Shown: positions 8,339 through 17,697, numbered from the stretch's first letter. The stretch: DNA of 64,000 nt from Streptomyces cyaneochromogenes (GCF_003963535.1 NZ_CP034539.1:9424001-9488000); one strand, 5' to 3'. Notes: generated by a model from the letters alone, not told the origin. A program made the numbers and translations.

Positions 8339-8999
8339 CGCCACCCCCGTAGCTTCCCGGTTTCACGCTCATGCACCGACTGGCCACGCTGTCCGAAGCC
8401 ACGCCCGCCTCAGAAGGCGCTTTCCGGACAGGCGTACACGCACGGCGGAGAACGCCGTTGCCGGGACGCCCTGGGGACGGCTGGGGTGCGGACAGGTCTT
8501 GTGCGGTGCGGATGGCCGAGCCGGTGTCGCAGCGCGCAAGTGGCGGCGGTGCCGGCCGGTCGGGCCCACGGACCGGATCAGGAAGGAACGTTCCGGTGCC
8601 ACCAAGTGGCGTGCGCCGTGGTCACAGTGCGTTGTGGCCAGGGGTGGTGCGGATGCGGTGGTCTGGCCCATCGGCGGGTTGAACGCGTCTGGGCAGCGAT
8701 ATCCCGGTCCTGGACGCTCACGGCGGTGACCAGCATCAGCACCATCGGCAAGCCGGCCCGGGCGGGCCACGACCTGCCCTTGCGGCCCTCACCTTCCTCC
8801 CGCCGCCGGCGTGCGCCTGGAGCGTACACTGCTGAGCAAATCCTAGTATTTGACTATTTGCCCTTGTCATTCCGGCGCGAGCGTAGCCAGAACCGTCGGA
8901 TCTGGTGTCTGATATGCCCGGAAGGTACGCAGTGCGAGTGGCCGTCGGCAGTGGGAGGGCGCGGGCGGACCGCACAGGCGCCAGGAGGAAGATCTCTCG
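8339..8999. other. Intergenic, no recognised gene
   Basis: About 660 bases precede the hybrid kinase. Long open frames exist on both strands, but they are rich in Arg, Pro and Cys and look like reading-frame shadows of GC-rich non-coding DNA. The last 150 bases are locally AT-richer (around 8836-8870) and probably hold the kinase promoter; I could not fix its elements. Confidence 0.45.
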
Positions 9000-11900
9000 A
9001 TGACCCGGCCCGATGACCCGCGTACCGCGGCGGCCCGGATGTTCGCCGAGGCCGGCGCTTTCGGCGAGCTTCTGGCCGGGATCGAGTGGGCGGCGACGCC
9101 GCTCGGGCCCCCCGAGTCCTGGCCGGGGCCCCTGGTGGACACCCTGCGCCTCATGCTCACCTCTGAGCACGGGATGGCCCTGTACTGGGGCACCGAATTC
9201 GCCACGCTGTACAACCTGGGCTCCTCACCCATCGTCGGCGCCAAACACCCCTGGGCTCTCGGCAGGCCGTACAAGGACATATTCCCCGAAGTCTGGGCCC
9301 ATCCCGTCAGCTCCCACTTCCACTATGTGATCGACACCCGCAAGTCCCTGCTGATCCCCGATGAGCCGCTCATCATGGAGCGCCACGGCTTTCCGGAACA
9401 GTGCTACTTCGACTCCTCCTTCCAGCCCGTACTGCTGGACGACGGCACCGCCGGCGGGGTATTCCAGATCATCACCGAGACCACCGGCCGGGTACTGGGC
9501 GAGCGCCGACTGCGCCTGCTGAGCGAGACCGGCGCCCGCACCGCCGGGCTGCCCACCCCGGACGAGGTCGCCCGCGTCGTCGCGGAGGTGCTGGGTTCGT
9601 ATCCCGAGGAGATCCCGTTCATGGGCCTGTACCTGGCCTCCGAGCCGGGGAAGCTGCGGCCGGCGGCCTCCGCCGGGCTCCAGCGGGCGCCCGAGCAGGT
9701 CTCGCGGAGCACGGCGGACGCGTCGCAGATCGCGGCCCGGCTGGCGCAGGTGGCCGCCGACGGCGTCTCCGCCACACTGCCCGCCGCCGCGCTCACCGGC
9801 GGCACCACGGCCGGGCAGCACACCGCGGCCTCCTGGCTCCCCGTCGAGCAGGCGCTGGCTCTGCCGCTGGACTGCGCGGGCCAGGTGGGAGGCGTCCTGG
9901 TGGTGGGCGTCAACCCCTGCTTCCCGCCGGCCGGGGCCTACCGGGACTTTCTGGAGGTGCTCGCCGCCGCCGTGGCCGGGGCGCTGACGGCCGCGCTCGC
10001 CCACGACGAGCAGCGCAGGCGGGCGGAGGCGCTGGCCGAGCTGGACCGGGCCAAGACCACCTTCTTCGCCAACGTCAGCCATGAGTTGCGCACCCCGCTC
10101 ACCCTGCTCCTGGGCCCGCTCCAGGAGGCTCTGGCCGACGAGGACCGGCCCGGGCGGCGCGAGCAGCTGGAACTGGCCGAGCGCGGTGCCCTGCGCCTGC
10201 TGAAGCAGGTCAACACCCTCCTGGACGTCGCCAGGGCCGAGGCCGGGCAGATACGCCCGGCCCTCGAGCCGGTCGACCTCGCCGGTGCCACGGCCGAGCT
10301 GGCGGGCGTGTTCCGCTCAGCCTTCGAGGCGGCCGGGCTGACGCTGGAGGTGGACTGCCCGCCGCTGCCCAGGCCGGTGTCCCTGGACCGGGACATGTGG
10401 GAGAAGATCATCCTCAACCTGCTCAGCAACGCCCTGAAGTTCACCTTCACCGGCGGTGCCCGGGTGCGGGTGGCCGCGGCCGGCCACCGGGCCCGCCTGA
10501 CCGTGACCGACACCGGCACCGGCATCCCCGCGGACGAGCTGCCGCGCCTGTTCGAGCGCTTCCACCGGGTCCGCGGCGCCCGCTCCCGCTCCCACGAGGG
10601 CAGCGGCCTCGGCCTGGTGCTGGTGAAGGACCTCGTGGAAGCGCACGGCGGCACCGTCGGCGTGGACAGCCGGCTCGGCCAGGGCACCAGCGTCACTGTG
10701 GACCTCCCGTTCACCCCCGCCCACCGGCCCCGCCCGGCCCCGCCTGCGGCCGGCGCCGGACCACCCGGGGAGCCCTCCAGCGAGGGCGAAGGCGAAGGCG
10801 AAGGTGAAGGCGGAGGTGAAGGCGGAGGTGGAGGCGGCCGGTCCCGCCGGTCCGCGGCCTATGTCGACGAGGCACTGGGCTGGCTGGCGGCTGACCCCGC
10901 CCCCGCCACGGCCACCCCTGCGGCGCGCACCCCGCACGCCCCCGCGTCCCACGAGGCCCCCCGCGGCCCCGGTCCGCACGAAACCGGCCGCCCCCACCAG
11001 GCCCGCCTGCTGGTCGTCGACGACAACGCCGACATGCGCGCCTATCTCACCCAGCTCCTGCAGCCCGACTACGAGGTCCTGCTCGCCGCCGACGGTCGGG
11101 CCGCCCTGGAGATGGCCCTGGCGCAGCCGGTGGAGCTGGTGCTCAGCGACGTGATGATGCCCCGCATGGACGGCTTCGAGCTGGTCCGGGCGCTGCGCGC
11201 CGACCCGCGCACCGCCCGCCTGCCCATCGTCCTGCTCACCGCCCGCGCAGGCGAGGAGGAATCCGTGCAGGGCCGGCAGGCCGGCGCCGACGACTACCTG
11301 GCGAAACCCTTCTCCGCGCGTCAGCTGCTGGCGCGTGTCCGCACCGGGTTGGAGCTGTCCCGGCTGCGCGAACAGGTCCTGACCGAGACCCGCAACCAGC
11401 TGGCCGTGCTGGCCTCCCTGGCCGACGCGGGCCTTCGGCTGTCCGCCACTCTCGACCCGGACCAGACACTGCGGACCGCCGTCGAGATCCTGCTGCCCGA
11501 CTTCGCCGACCAGATCAGCATCCACCTCAGCGCCGCAAGACCCGCCCCGGCGCAGTCGCCTCCGGCGTACATCGCCGGCACGCCCCTCCTTGCCCGCGAG
11601 GCCCTGGCCACGGCCGCCACTCACGCGATCAACGGCACCGTCCCGGCCCCCGCCGGCGCGCCCCCGCCGCCCGCCGCAGTCCTGGCCCTGCCGCTGCACG
11701 CCCACGACCGGACACTGGGGGCCCTGGTCCTGGTCCGGCACACCGACTACTCCGCGGTCGAACGCAAGTATCTGGAGAACCTCGCCCACCGCCTGGCCCT
11801 GGCCTACGACAACGCCACCCGGTACCACAACGAGCGCCACCTCGCCCTGACCCTGCAGCGCGCCCTGCTGCCCCACCGCCTCCCGCAGGTGCCCGGGGTC

Positions 11901-12569
11901 CGCCTGGCCACCCACTACCGGGCCAGCAACCGCGGCGCCGAGGTCGGCGGCGACTGGTACGACGTGCTCGCACTGCCCGACGGTGCCGTGGGGCTGGCCA
12001 TCGGCGACGTCATGGGCCACGACGTGGAAGCCGCCATCGTGATGGGCCAACTCCGCTCCGCCCTGCACAGCCTCGCGATGGAGGGCGCCGACCCGGCCCA
12101 GGTGCTGGCCAGGCTGGACGCCTACCTGCAGTCGCTCGCCACCGAACGCTTCGCCACCTGCCTGTACGCGGTCTACGACCCACGCCGCCACCGCCTGCGC
12201 TACGCCGCCGGCGGGCACCTGCCGCCCCTGCTGATAGCCACTGACACCGCCTATCTGGAACTGCCCCCGGCGCCTCCGCTGGGACTGGGCAGCACCCCGG
12301 TCGACCGCGAGGTTGCGTTCCCGCCCGGCACCAGCCTGCTGCTGTACACCGACGGACTGGTGGAAAACCGCTCACTGTCCCTGGACAGCTGCCTGGCGGC
12401 CCTGTGCCAGACCTGCGCCGCGCTGCCCGCCGCCGCCCGCACCGACCCCCAGCAGATCACCGAACGGGCCCTGGAACTGCTGAACACCCCCCACCGGGTC
12501 GACGACGACACCGCCCTGCTCGCCGCCACCGCCGAACCATCGGTGTCGAACCGGCGACCCGCAGGCTGA
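9000..12569 (+). CDS. Hybrid histidine kinase - receiver - PP2C phosphatase
   Basis: The 1189-residue cytoplasmic signalling protein starts at ATG 9000 after AGGAGGAAG. In order it shows a PAS-like sensor (about 30-170), a GAF-like region (about 170-335), a HisKA domain with FFANVSHELRTPL (His361), and an HATPase (about 455-575, with NLLSNALKF, TDTGTGIP and GSGLGL). A low-complexity Gly-Glu linker follows (about 595-613). Then come a receiver domain (about 668-790, with DD at 674-675 and phospho-acceptor D717 in SDVMMPRMDG), a second GAF (about 800-945) and a SpoIIE/PP2C phosphatase (about 955-1180, with GGDWYD, GDVMGHD and LYTDGL). The kinase may phosphorylate its own receiver to gate the phosphatase, which in related systems acts on anti-sigma antagonists. 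No anti-sigma partner is adjacent. Confidence 0.92.
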   Translation: MTRPDDPRTAAARMFAEAGAFGELLAGIEWAATPLGPPESWPGPLVDTLRLMLTSEHGMALYWGTEFATLYNLGSSPIVGAKHPWALGRPYKDIFPEVWAHPVSSHFHYVIDTRKSLLIPDEPLIMERHGFPEQCYFDSSFQPVLLDDGTAGGVFQIITETTGRVLGERRLRLLSETGARTAGLPTPDEVARVVAEVLGSYPEEIPFMGLYLASEPGKLRPAASAGLQRAPEQVSRSTADASQIAARLAQVAADGVSATLPAAALTGGTTAGQHTAASWLPVEQALALPLDCAGQVGGVLVVGVNPCFPPAGAYRDFLEVLAAAVAGALTAALAHDEQRRRAEALAELDRAKTTFFANVSHELRTPLTLLLGPLQEALADEDRPGRREQLELAERGALRLLKQVNTLLDVARAEAGQIRPALEPVDLAGATAELAGVFRSAFEAAGLTLEVDCPPLPRPVSLDRDMWEKIILNLLSNALKFTFTGGARVRVAAAGHRARLTVTDTGTGIPADELPRLFERFHRVRGARSRSHEGSGLGLVLVKDLVEAHGGTVGVDSRLGQGTSVTVDLPFTPAHRPRPAPPAAGAGPPGEPSSEGEGEGEGEGGGEGGGGGGRSRRSAAYVDEALGWLAADPAPATATPAARTPHAPASHEAPRGPGPHETGRPHQARLLVVDDNADMRAYLTQLLQPDYEVLLAADGRAALEMALAQPVELVLSDVMMPRMDGFELVRALRADPRTARLPIVLLTARAGEEESVQGRQAGADDYLAKPFSARQLLARVRTGLELSRLREQVLTETRNQLAVLASLADAGLRLSATLDPDQTLRTAVEILLPDFADQISIHLSAARPAPAQSPPAYIAGTPLLAREALATAATHAINGTVPAPAGAPPPPAAVLALPLHAHDRTLGALVLVRHTDYSAVERKYLENLAHRLALAYDNATRYHNERHLALTLQRALLPHRLPQVPGVRLATHYRASNRGAEVGGDWYDVLALPDGAVGLAIGDVMGHDVEAAIVMGQLRSALHSLAMEGADPAQVLARLDAYLQSLATERFATCLYAVYDPRRHRLRYAAGGHLPPLLIATDTAYLELPPAPPLGLGSTPVDREVAFPPGTSLLLYTDGLVENRSLSLDSCLAALCQTCAALPAAARTDPQQITERALELLNTPHRVDDDTALLAATAEPSVSNRRPAG

Positions 12570-12749
12570 CGGAAGAGCCACACGACCGACCGCTACTGCT
12601 CGGAGTCATTGCTGAGGAAGCTGCGGATTGGTTAATGCACTGCTGACGAACTGTCTTCATTGCTGGCGGAGTCGCGGAACTCGGACGGATCCTGGAGGGC
12701 GAGAACCGTGAGCCGGCTGCGTCCGTATTTCCACGCATGCTGTCGAGCG

Positions 12750-12895
12750 CGGAGCGGCGGAGCCGCCGCGATCGAGGCCGGCGCTGTGGGCTGCCTGCTC
12801 AAGGACAGCGGTCGACACGAGCTGTGCGAGACGCCCGTACCGCCGCCCGGGAGCTGGAGGGCCTGTCGGCCGTCGCCCGCGGGCAGAGCAACCTC
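12750..12895 (+). pseudogene. NarL-type receiver-domain remnant
   Basis: The plus strand reads AAIEAGAVGCLLKDSGRHEL then CE, which matches the end of a NarL/FixJ receiver domain (A-I-E-A-G-A-x-G-Y-L-L-K-D). After a frame change it continues RTAARELEGLSAVARG, like the linker that leads to the LuxR helix-turn-helix. Neither the N-terminal phosphorylation site nor the DNA-binding domain is present. It is a short frameshifted relic beside the intact hybrid kinase. Confidence 0.55.
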
Positions 12896-12949
12896 CGTAC
12901 AGGACGGTTCGCGTCCTGTACGGAAGCGACCCGCATGGACTGAAGGCCT

Positions 12950-13345
12950 CGCTGGGGCGCTGCAAAGCCGCGGGCGTCCGCGTACAGGGCCTGGGGCAGT
13001 TTGGTGGTGGAGAGGTCGAGGTGTTTCGTCAGCCGCTCGTCGACCGGGTAGAACGTGCCGTCGGCGTGGGTCTCGGTGAGGCCGTCGGTGGTCAGCAGCA
13101 GCGTCGAACCGGCCCGAGATGACGAGCGCGGTCACGAACCGCCCGTCATCGCTGTTCTGTTCGGCGTATGCGTTGTGCCGGACGACCGAGGCGTCCAGGG
13201 CGTCGACGAGTGCGGTGAGCGTGGGCTCCCGGTGGGCCGCCTCGCGGAAGGCACCGATGACGGCGAACGCGGCCCCCACGGCGGCGAGTGTGGACGCTCG
13301 GCCTTTACCTGACGCAGGCGAATCCCAGCGAGTGGCACCTCCGAT
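12950..13345 (-). pseudogene. PP2C/SpoIIE phosphatase remnant
   Basis: The minus strand shows VIGAFREAAHREPTLTALVD and DGRFVTALVISGRFD in one frame. In another frame it shows STLLLTTDGLTETHADGTFY then PVDERLTKHLDLSTTKLPQA. Together these match the second half of a SpoIIE/RsbU-type PP2C domain, including the TDGL-E motif that carries a metal-ligand Asp. The frame break lies near 13105-13125, and the metal-binding N-terminal half is missing apart from a GKG that may be its end. It is a relic related to, but distinct from, the PP2C domain of the upstream kinase. Confidence 0.65.
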
Positions 13346-13646
13346 GGGCGCGTTGCTGTCCGTCGGAGCTGTGGGGGGCACTCGGATGCTCCGGCAGATG
13401 CTGGGTGTCGCCATCGCTCTCATGTGACTGGCGTCACGCGTCATGCTCTTCCGCTCCCCAGTCCCACAGGGCTTGGAGGCCTGGGCCTGAGCTGCTGCCC
13501 TGCTGGCCTGGGAAGCAGAGTCTGGACCTGGTCCTCGGGGACGCGGTCCGGCTCGGGCCGTCGGCTCGCGCCGGCAGCGTCGTCGCCCTCGGCCGCCTTA
13601 CCTCGGCCTGTCTTCGACGGTCCGATCAAGACTGGGGCCGGTCCTG

Positions 13647-13943
13647 TCACGGCACGTCGGGGCTCTGTCCCGCGACGACTTTCACCGAGGAGTACTTACG
13701 GCGTAGTTCCTTCAGGGGCTGGTACTCCGGCGAGTCCCAGAACTCCTGCAGCGCGGCCTTGGACGCGAACTCGTGGATGACCAGGGTGGCGGGCTCCCAG
13801 TCTCCTTCCAGGACGACGGCATTGTCGTCGATCAGCAGGTTGCGGGCGCCGGACTGCTCGATGAGCGGAGTCACACCGTCGATGTACTGCTGGAAACCGG
13901 CGGGATCGGAAACATCAAGGTCTATGACGACGTATGCGGGCAC
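13647..13943 (-). CDS. DUF1330 domain protein
   Basis: The 98-residue protein starts at GTG 13943, eight bases after a GGAG ribosome binding site; a longer reading to 14045 lacks one. It has the DUF1330 pattern: PAYVVIDLDVSDPAGFQQYI at the start, a central NLLIDDNAVVLEGDW and WDSPEYQPLKELR near the end. This gives the ferredoxin-like dimeric alpha/beta fold of that family. Its biochemical role is not established. It is divergent from the AraC regulator at 14081, which may control it. Confidence 0.88.
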   Translation of the reverse strand: MPAYVVIDLDVSDPAGFQQYIDGVTPLIEQSGARNLLIDDNAVVLEGDWEPATLVIHEFASKAALQEFWDSPEYQPLKELRRKYSSVKVVAGQSPDVP

Positions 13944-14080
13944 GATCGATGCTCCTGCGGGTCGAGGTCGGAATCTGTCGATCTCGACGATACGGAGCCT
14001 CAACTGGCCGTTCCCATACGTGTGATGGACCAGAACATGCGTCATCGTCCCGATCTGGGGCGGACCGGTAGTGTCGTCGC

Positions 14081-15025
14081 GTGGACGTTGTCAGCGATGT
14101 GATCGCCACGATGAGGGTCGGCCGTGCCAAGTTCACCCACTCCCGCCGTGTCGGCGAGTGGGGCAAGCGGTTCGGTCCCTACCCGGGCGCCGGGTTCCAC
14201 ATCGTGCTGCACGGCAGTTGCTGGCTCCTGCCGCCCGACGGCGCGGCGTTGCTGCTGACCGCAGGCGATGTGGTCTTCCTGCCGCACGGGGCCATGCACG
14301 GCGTCAGCAGTGATCCCAACCAGGTTCCGGCCCTCCTGCCACTCGACGCGGACCCGGAACGCAGGGACGTCGTCGCAAATGACGCGTGGGCAGAACACGG
14401 CACGGGCGGGGCCGTTCTGCTGTGCGGTGCGTACCGGCTCGACCGGGGACAGGTGCACCCTTTCCTGCGGGCGCTGCCCGAGGTGATCCACATCCCCGCG
14501 GGACCGGGCCGCCACCCGGCGCTGCGGGCCGCTGTCGATCTGCTCGGCGCGGACGTGCGGGACTCAAGGCCGGGAGCGGACGCCGCTATGCCTGCCCTGC
14601 TGGACCTGCTGCTGGTGTACGTCCTGCGTGCGTGGCTGGATGAGGAGACCTCTCGTAACCCCTCCGCCGGCTGGTGTGCCGCGTTGACCGATCCGGCGAT
14701 CGCCGCTGCGCTCAACCACATTCACCGCCACACGGCGCACCCGTGGACGGTGCAGGAACTCGCCCATCGCGTCGGCATGTCGAGGACGGCTTTCGCGAGG
14801 CGGTTCACCCACTTGGTGGGACAGGCGCCGATGACGTATGTGACCTGGTGGCGGCTGAGCACCGCGGCTCGGATCCTGCGCGATGGAGACGATCCACTCG
14901 CGGCGGTGGCCCAACAGGTCGGGTACACCTCCGAGTTCGCCTTCGCCAACGCCTTCAAGCGCGCTTTCGGCGTCGCTCCCGGACGCTTCAGGCGCGCACA
15001 ACACGCGCCACAACCAGTGCCGTAA
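14081..15025 (+). CDS. AraC-family regulator with cupin-type sensor domain
   Basis: The 314-residue protein from GTG 14081 has an N-terminal cupin-like sensor (about 1-190, including AGDVVFLPHGAMHGV). The C-terminal AraC DNA-binding domain (about 205-305) shows both helix-turn-helix units: VQELAHRVGMSRTAFARRF and VAQQVGYTSEFAFANAFKRA. Such cupin_6-type AraC regulators often control a neighbouring detoxification or oxidoreductase gene. Here the only divergent neighbour is the DUF1330 gene, 137 bases away. The ligand is unknown. Confidence 0.9.
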   Translation: MDVVSDVIATMRVGRAKFTHSRRVGEWGKRFGPYPGAGFHIVLHGSCWLLPPDGAALLLTAGDVVFLPHGAMHGVSSDPNQVPALLPLDADPERRDVVANDAWAEHGTGGAVLLCGAYRLDRGQVHPFLRALPEVIHIPAGPGRHPALRAAVDLLGADVRDSRPGADAAMPALLDLLLVYVLRAWLDEETSRNPSAGWCAALTDPAIAAALNHIHRHTAHPWTVQELAHRVGMSRTAFARRFTHLVGQAPMTYVTWWRLSTAARILRDGDDPLAAVAQQVGYTSEFAFANAFKRAFGVAPGRFRRAQHAPQPVP

Positions 15026-15042
15026 GCGCCTGGCGGGGCCTC

Positions 15043-15076
15043 ACCAAGGGCCCGGCCCCACCAAGGGCCCGGCCCC
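15043..15076. repeat. Tandem 17-bp repeat, two copies
   Basis: ACCAAGGGCCCGGCCCC occurs twice without a gap, 18 bases after the AraC stop codon. Each unit contains GGGCC and GGCCC and so can fold into short GC hairpins. It may contribute to termination between the AraC gene and the convergent RTX gene, or be a replication-slippage duplication. Confidence 0.7.
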
Positions 15077-15201
15077 ACCCCCGTCGGCATCGCCGACCAG
15101 CAGTCGGTCATCACCGGCTCATCCTGTCGCCGGTCAGCCGGTACTGCTGTCCGGCGACGCCTCCGGCCCTGTGGGTGTCAGGCCGCATACAGAGTGGTTG
15201 A

Positions 15202-15978
15202 TCAGGGGCAGTTGATGGCCGTGTCCCCGGTGTCACGGTTGCAGGTGTCGAAGCCGAGGCCGCCGTCGAGGCTGTCGTTGGCGATCACGTTGTCCGCGGC
15301 GTTGAGGGTGTCGTTGCCCTCGCCGCCGTTGTGCGTGTCGTTGCCGCGGCCCCCGTTGAGGGTGTCGTTGCCCTGGTCACCACCGAGGGTGTCGTTGCCG
15401 TCGTCGCCGTTGAGGGTGTCATTACCGGCATTGCCGGTGATGGTGTCGTTGCCGGCCAGCCCGGAGATCGTGTCGTTGCCGGGGCCGCCGTTGATGGTGT
15501 CGTTGCCCGGCGTCGCCCGCAGCCCGGTGGCAGCCGGGTCGTCGCCGACGAGCCGGTCCGCCCGGGGGCCGCCGTTGAGGCGGTCGTCACCCGCACCGCC
15601 GATCACCGTTCCGGCGGCCTCCAGGTTCGGGGAGATGGTGACACTGTCGTCGGCGTCGTCGGCGTTGACCCGTATCGACGTGACGGGGAGCGGGCACTCT
15701 GCCGTGTGTGTCCCCGTCGACTGGCACGGGGCGACGGCGGCCACGGTGTCCCCCCTGTCCGTCACCACGACAACGTTGCCCTGACGCCGGATGGTGATGT
15801 CGTTAGCCACGCCCTGGTCGGCCGTGACGACCAGGGCTTCGCCCACCTCCTGCACGACCGTGGTGCCGGCCAGGCTTTTGCCGGGGGCCGCACCGGGTGC
15901 GGCGGAGGCGGCGGTCAGTGGGGCGCAGGTGAGTGCGCCGATCGCCACCACCGTGGTGCAGATGCTTCGTGTTCTCAT
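15202..15978 (-). CDS. Secreted RTX-repeat protein (copy 2)
   Basis: The 258-residue protein starts at ATG 15978 after AAAGGCGGG. Its signal peptide ends near TAASA-A (about residue 26). A beta-rich N-terminal part (about 30-120) contains a motif shared with copy 3 (GDTVA...C...C) and two cysteines. RTX nonapeptides follow from about 125 to 235, with GGPGNDTISG, GNAGNDTLNG and GGRGNDTHNG. The C-terminus is D-x-C-x-x-D-x-GD-x-x-x-x-CP, which can form a disulfide. It is probably an extracellular calcium-binding beta-roll. The gene lies 65 bases downstream of copy 3 in the same direction, so the pair is likely a tandem duplication and perhaps co-transcribed. Confidence 0.9.
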   Translation of the reverse strand: MRTRSICTTVVAIGALTCAPLTAASAAPGAAPGKSLAGTTVVQEVGEALVVTADQGVANDITIRRQGNVVVVTDRGDTVAAVAPCQSTGTHTAECPLPVTSIRVNADDADDSVTISPNLEAAGTVIGGAGDDRLNGGPRADRLVGDDPAATGLRATPGNDTINGGPGNDTISGLAGNDTITGNAGNDTLNGDDGNDTLGGDQGNDTLNGGRGNDTHNGGEGNDTLNAADNVIANDSLDGGLGFDTCNRDTGDTAINCP

Positions 15979-16043
15979 CGGTGCCCGCCTTTCGTGTTGT
16001 CTCGCCGTGTACGGGGTGCTTGCGTACTGCTCGCTCATGCCGG

Positions 16044-16817
16044 TCAGGGGCATCCGCTGACGTTGTCGCCCAAGTCGGCGCGGCAGTTGTCCACGTCGGC
16101 GCCGCCTTCGACGTAGTCGTTGCCGCCGACGTTGTCCACGGCGTCGATGGTGTCCCGGCCGTTGCCGCCCTCGGCGTAGTCGTTGCCGGCGCCGGCGACG
16201 ATCTGCTCGTTGCCGTTGCCGCCGTAGATCACGTCGTTGCCGGCACCGCCGTCCACGCTGTCCGAGCCGCCGCGTCCCTCGATGGAGTCATTGCCGGAGC
16301 CACCGAAGATCCTGTCCGCCTCGGCTCCTGCGGTCAGCGTGTCGTTGCCCGCGCCGCCGGAGAGGAAGTCGGATCCCTCGTCGCCTTCGAGGGTGTCGTT
16401 GGCGGATCCGCCGTAGAGGTTGTCGCTGCCGGCACCGCCGATGAGGGTGACGCCGAGGGCCGCCAGCGAGGACGTGACGTTGTCGTCCTGGTCGCCGGCG
16501 TTGACCACGAGTTCGGTGGTGTCGGCGGCCCTGCAGGCTACTTCGGTCGTGCTGATGGCGTAGCAGTCGCCGGACGGTGCGACCGTGTCCCCGGTGTCTC
16601 TGATTCTGATGCTGCCGCCCGACTGCCAGACACTGATCGTGTTGCCCCGTCCGACTCCGGCGGTGACCGTGATGGTGGTGCCGGTCTTGTTCACCAGCGT
16701 CGTCGCGAGAATGTGGGGCGTCGGTGCGTCGGCCGCGCGGGCCACGCCCGTGAGGCACAGAGTGAAACCGCACACCGTGGCCAGAAGTCCCGCGGTGTGA
16801 TGACGCGTTCTCTGCAT
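16044..16817 (-). CDS. Secreted RTX-repeat protein (copy 3)
   Basis: The 257-residue protein starts at ATG 16817, eight bases after CAGGAG. It has a signal peptide ending GVARA-A, and an N-terminal beta domain with RIRDTGDTVAPSGDCY and a second Cys in EVACRA. RTX repeats (GGAGNDTLTA, GGSGNDSIEG, GGAGNDVIYG) follow, and the C-terminal D-x-C-x-x-D-x-GD-x-x-x-x-CP tail is the same as in copy 2. Length, order of elements and the Cys tail show that copies 2 and 3 arose by duplication. No catalytic domain is visible. The long 5' side (up to 17.6 kb) is gene-free, so its promoter lies just upstream. Confidence 0.9.
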   Translation of the reverse strand: MQRTRHHTAGLLATVCGFTLCLTGVARAADAPTPHILATTLVNKTGTTITVTAGVGRGNTISVWQSGGSIRIRDTGDTVAPSGDCYAISTTEVACRAADTTELVVNAGDQDDNVTSSLAALGVTLIGGAGSDNLYGGSANDTLEGDEGSDFLSGGAGNDTLTAGAEADRIFGGSGNDSIEGRGGSDSVDGGAGNDVIYGGNGNEQIVAGAGNDYAEGGNGRDTIDAVDNVGGNDYVEGGADVDNCRADLGDNVSGCP

Positions 16818-17681
16818 GAGCTGCTCCTGACGATAGGGCACTGAATTTCGATCTCGCAGCCGTGCACATTTCCTTTTTCGCTTCGATCGCCTTGCTTCGA
16901 TCACCGGGCCAAGCGGGGAGGCAGGTATTGCCGGCTCCGGCGCGTGGTCTGCCGACCGCAGCCGGGACCCAATAGCCGGCCTACGTGGAGTGCGAGGGAA
17001 AACGGGGAAATGGTGTGGCCGCAAGCGCTGAACGTGCGGCTGCGCCCATCCCGGCGCGACGCCCGGATGTCCTTGCCGCTTTCAACAGTCCTCAGTCCTC
17101 GAAGTCCCCTCCCAACGCGCCATGGCAGACGGCAGACGCCTGCTCGACCGGTGATCGGCCCTGGCGCCTGGGCACCCAGAGCATGCCGGGATGCGAAGCC
17201 GTGCTGAAGCCGAATTAGCGCCATTGCCGAATACACGGTCTCCGCGCGTGGATCGTCGCCCTGACCGGGGATGGGTGAACTGCGCGCATACCTGCGCTTG
17301 ATTTTCATCAGTCCCGGCTGCGTCAATTCACGATTCACCCGTACCGAATTCAATTAGTCGTGGGGTGAGCTGATTCGGCCCGTACGGTCGAGCCAAAAGG
17401 GCTCGTGAACTGGGCTTTCCGCCGGCATGTCCAAGCGGCTTCGGGATCTGCGCCGGCGGCCCCGGGTATCCGGGCCTGCCGCGGTGCGAAAGGTGGACGT
17501 CGAGGGGCGTCCAGCGGCGGCGTGTCGCCACTGCGTCAGAGCACGTCGGGCACCTGCACGAGCCTCCTGGCGCGGCTCTGGCTGGTTCGTGACCTTCAAG
17601 GGGACGGAGGTCTCTGCCTGCTCCCACTGCGTCCGCACCCTTGTCCCGGCTAGCGGGCCCCCTTTACGGTGATGCAGCACA
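16818..17681. other. Gene-free region of about 860 bases
   Basis: No frame shows a recognisable domain or steady third-position GC bias. The middle (about 17310-17360) is locally AT-richer, with repeated ATTCA-type words. Around 17520-17640 one frame has two C-x-x-C pairs, but its composition looks random. The region probably holds the promoters of the RTX gene at 16817 and of the acyl-CoA synthetase operon. Confidence 0.45.
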
Positions 17682-17697
17682 TGCCGACCAGTTGGTA
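17682..17697. promoter_or_regulatory. TetR-type operator upstream of the acyl-CoA synthetase
   Basis: TGCCGACCAGTTGGTA is a 7-2-7 inverted repeat with imperfect arms, 25 bases before the preferred GTG start at 17722. The reverse complement of the site at 34557-34572 is identical at 15 of 16 bases. C-C-R-A-C-Y-R-G-T-Y-G-G symmetry is common among TetR-family operators. Position so close to the start fits direct repression. Confidence 0.6.

Noticed and set aside
7895..9016. A 373-residue plus-strand frame
   Set aside because: No domain is seen, codon bias is poor, and it overlaps the XRE pseudogene on the other strand and the start of the kinase.
12632..13444. A 270-residue minus-strand frame read as one protein
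   Set aside because: Only its middle resembles PP2C, and the matching continuation is in another frame, so it is a pseudogene.
15285..15596. A Thr/Ala-rich minus-strand frame within the RTX gene
   Set aside because: It is a frame-shifted reading of the GGxGxD codon repeats.
15300..16420. Repeated GTCGTTGCC-type DNA words as a possible CRISPR or satellite array
   Set aside because: They are the codon pattern of RTX nonapeptides; no constant repeat with unique spacers is present, and no cas gene is nearby.
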